From assembly GCF_943913405.1 (NCBI RefSeq), contig NZ_CALTYA010000009.1, forward strand, positions 1 through 64,000: DNA of 64,000 nt, read 5' to 3'. This DNA is from an uncultured Flavobacterium sp. (lineage in GTDB: Bacteria > Bacteroidota > Bacteroidia > Flavobacteriales > Flavobacteriaceae). The notes under the pieces are model-generated. The model did no database searches. It was not told the origin of the DNA and saw nothing but the letters and a program-made list of their open reading frames with translations. Position numbers and translations under genes: made by a program. This document shows, one piece after another, positions 62,601-64,000 of this stretch (position 1 is its first letter; every line of letters starts with the position of its first letter).

Positions 62601-64000
62601 CCAGCAATGCCTAGTTGTTTTAGTGTTGAAAATACAAATGGAGATACTAAATTTTGGAAAACATGTACAAATACTTCTCTAGGAAATAGTACTGCCATTG
62701 CTCCAAATTCTGGTGCAAACCAAATGGGTATAGCTTATGATTCAGCAAATGCAATGAATGATTGGTTTTATCTTCCGGGTATTAATTTAACTAGCGGAAC
62801 ATCTTATAGGCTAAGTTTTTATACAAGAGGATATACTGCTTTAACTGAACAAATCGAAGTGAAATATGGAACTTCAGCAACTTCAGGATCAATGACAAAC
62901 ACTATTCTTGCTTCAACAGCTGTAAATGGAGGAATTGCATATACACAAAAAGTAATTGATTTCGTGCCATCTTCTACAGGGATTTATTATATTGGTTTTC
63001 ATGGCTTTTCGGCAGTTAATCAATGGTATCTTTTTGTTGATGATGTTAGTGTGACTTTGACGCCAATTGATGCTGTAGATTTTGCAAATATTCAATCGCC
63101 AGGTGTTTCAACAACTACTACCGGAACTCCAACAACAATTTTAGGGCAAGCCTATGAGCCAGGCCTTACGCCAACAGCAGGAGCGCCTGCGGGTTTATCA
63201 GTTTGGTATTCCACTAATGCGACAGATGTCGATCCATCATCAACTGGATGGACAGGTACTTGGACACTTGCCACATATAATGCGCAAGTGGCAAATAACG
63301 ATGAATGGAAAGCAACTATCTATCCAATCTCTGGTCAAGCCGATACTTATTATTCATTCAGATATCAGCTAAACGGAGGTCCTTATAAATATGGAGGCTA
63401 TAGTATCTCAGGCGGAGGCTTTTGGGATGGTACAACAAATAAAAATGGAAAATTAAGTGTTAATTATGAAGTTTATACTAATTCTGCACCAAAAACGATA
63501 AACGATGTCATAGATATTTATTTTAAAGATTTTGATGTAAATAACATGTTCTATAGTGGAAGTGAAACTACTGTCTACATGTATGGTGGCGTACAGGTCG
63601 CAGGAGTAGGCTCTCAATATGTTCAAGGAAATTTAGCTACTTTATCAACTTTGTTGCCATTTTCGTATCAAAGTCCAGGACTATATAAAGCTACAGTTAG
63701 GCTTTCAGATTATTTCTGTATTCCAACAGGTACAATTGTTGAAGGAGTAAATATTTTATTCAGAAATCAATTGTATAGCGGTGGAGGCTGTGATGGCTCT
63801 GTCGGAAACAATGATAAGACTTGTGATTTATTTTTAGATCTTACAGACGCGGCAGTTCAACTAAATGCACCAACTGTTAATGTGGCTACAGCAATTACCA
63901 GTACAACTGCAACTATAAACTGGACAGCACCTGTAACAGGAAGCATAAAAGGATATGACTATTATTATTCTACAAGCTCAACAGCACCAACATCAGGGAC
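59676..64000 (+). CDS. Giant fibronectin type III surface protein (3' truncated by window end)
   Basis: The frame is open from ATG 59676 to the window edge: 1441 codons with no stop in the stretches I translated, so the C-terminus is missing. It starts 'MLKDYFLGEKAFKNFISNL' and has a delayed hydrophobic signal core at about 29-45 ('ITVLFLFFNISTFQSQ'), like the preceding gene. Then an N-terminal beta domain ('IRISNNGFITFGT'), fibronectin type III domains beginning near 470, 587, 858 and 1398 (e.g. 'TATINWTAPVTGSIKGYDYY'), and two choice-of-anchor/MAM-like domains (about 680-855 and 965-1125, 'YTQNFDGVTQPAMPSCF'). A T9SS sorting domain is expected beyond the window. Probable T9SS-exported adhesin or gliding-surface protein. 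Confidence 0.85.
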   Translation, partial: MLKDYFLGEKAFKNFISNLGSLKNAHARFAITVLFLFFNISTFQSQTLNYGFSKSAGTYTAISGGTIHYTGAACSTDDVTAAVAIPSFVYNGTAYTSIRISNNGFITFGTTAPTAATYNPIAATTAYNGSIAGYAYNLVASTVSGSSPEIMSLLVGSEFVVQFKDVARTTNPGSDRVNFQIRLNTSTNEIKIVYGTCVTGATSTTATNFGQVGLRGSANTIANNLLVTGTAPYDTWANAGGASDNGATPILATGDGIAGPNVMRYTNACLPASGQSYLWTPITSSFYQGLPYTQNFDSWTSASAVNDVPATTGILNSPSTGNASWRNVSESTINSLWNSTSGQFTGATQAGTGSATFNQYNAPNAKTGNLDFYLNFSPTGSKEAKFYIKNPGTANANDILNVYLSTDGGVSFLLVGTYAAPITAWTQQTVTLGSSTNTNCILRFQGVSDYGTALENLGIDELSVSILTACTTPTAQPTALNLTSVTATTLSGSFTAASPAPSKYLVVRSTSATAPVPVNGTTYAVASTALGAGTYVVSNTNATTFSETSLTSNTKYYYYIFSYNDACTGAPFYLTATAPLSNSTTTCLSAPTSTAGSVVTSAGFTANWTALTGATGYLLDVATTTTFNAGTFVAGYNSLAVTGTSQVVTGLSSATTYYYRVRATNATACTSANSGNQTVLTLCSNESVPTVLQSFTTASMPVCWSTGLVTGSTNWAPSTSNDAVNNAYGGTGYFMGKAYNSSDALVYSQPINLSSAGASATRINVWIWRDASNIAGDRIRFHINTSQSITGATQLLEIFPRITTAPIVATEGWYNYTADIPTSFNVNSTVYIIGQGTTAGGSSSYGLGFDDFKVELVPSCIPPTLLTTSAVTDVTATFSWTAPAAAPASYDIYYGTGSVATPLAVPVAGTTATTTSTTNSKAITSLSSNTSYQYYVRSACGGSNGNSAWAGPYTFVTACGAINVPYTQNFDGVTQPAMPSCFSVENTNGDTKFWKTCTNTSLGNSTAIAPNSGANQMGIAYDSANAMNDWFYLPGINLTSGTSYRLSFYTRGYTALTEQIEVKYGTSATSGSMTNTILASTAVNGGIAYTQKVIDFVPSSTGIYYIGFHGFSAVNQWYLFVDDVSVTLTPIDAVDFANIQSPGVSTTTTGTPTTILGQAYEPGLTPTAGAPAGLSVWYSTNATDVDPSSTGWTGTWTLATYNAQVANNDEWKATIYPISGQADTYYSFRYQLNGGPYKYGGYSISGGGFWDGTTNKNGKLSVNYEVYTNSAPKTINDVIDIYFKDFDVNNMFYSGSETTVYMYGGVQVAGVGSQYVQGNLATLSTLLPFSYQSPGLYKATVRLSDYFCIPTGTIVEGVNILFRNQLYSGGGCDGSVGNNDKTCDLFLDLTDAAVQLNAPTVNVATAITSTTATINWTAPVTGSIKGYDYYYSTSSTAPTSG

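Overview
The window looks like chromosome of a Flavobacterium-type member of the Bacteroidota. It is AT-rich. Promoter-like -7 boxes of the form TAnnTTTG sit just upstream of many genes. Several large secreted proteins end in type IX secretion (T9SS) sorting domains, and family choices such as a PorV-like barrel, TIGR03643, a DUF1501/DUF1800 pair and PID-CTERM-like tails point the same way. I see no insertion sequence, prophage, rRNA or CRISPR array. One tRNA (Thr, TGT) is present.

Layout. 1-3467: end of a polysaccharide cluster (O-antigen ligase-like protein cut by the window start, GT4 glycosyltransferase, polyprenyl-phosphate sugar transferase). 3470-8840: DUF4105 protein, PorV-like barrel, phosphatidylserine synthase, GH25 lysozyme-like protein and a short surface protein. 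8932-11886: minus-strand envelope operon kdsD-tatC-AhpD-like-lptB, divergent from recQ. 14546-17763: two tandem paralogous T9SS cargo genes. 18121-24160: metabolic genes (FAD dehydrogenase, TauE/SafE with DUF1634, idi, PTPS/QueD, manA), then the tRNA. 24432-33136: mostly minus-strand lipoproteins, an M61 peptidase, small membrane proteins, a CHASE3 histidine kinase and transporters. 33221-37186: a Kai-type operon, kaiC-kaiB-kaiB-PAS kinase-receiver, divergent from a 1030-residue six-PAS histidine kinase (37643-40735). 40812-44004: L,D-transpeptidase and the DUF1501/DUF1800 pair. 44586-48209: T9SS adhesin followed by a tiny PID-CTERM-like protein. 48271-54385: DUF2721, htpG, lipocalin-like and OmpA lipoproteins, and a TetR-like/ABC1 kinase pair. 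54582-64000: two very large surface proteins, the second running off the window end.

The most interesting unit is the Kai-like signalling locus. It has a double-domain KaiC with intact ATPase motifs, a Ser-Ser phosphosite pair and a C-terminal coiled coil. Two unequal KaiB copies, a cytoplasmic PAS kinase and a stand-alone receiver follow, with no KaiA in the window and a second multi-PAS kinase across the divergent promoter region. The second most interesting signal is a 20-bp-spaced repeated element with core TTCATCG, found upstream of two unrelated surface-protein genes (8001-8037 and 44339-44434). It looks like the binding site of a shared regulator.
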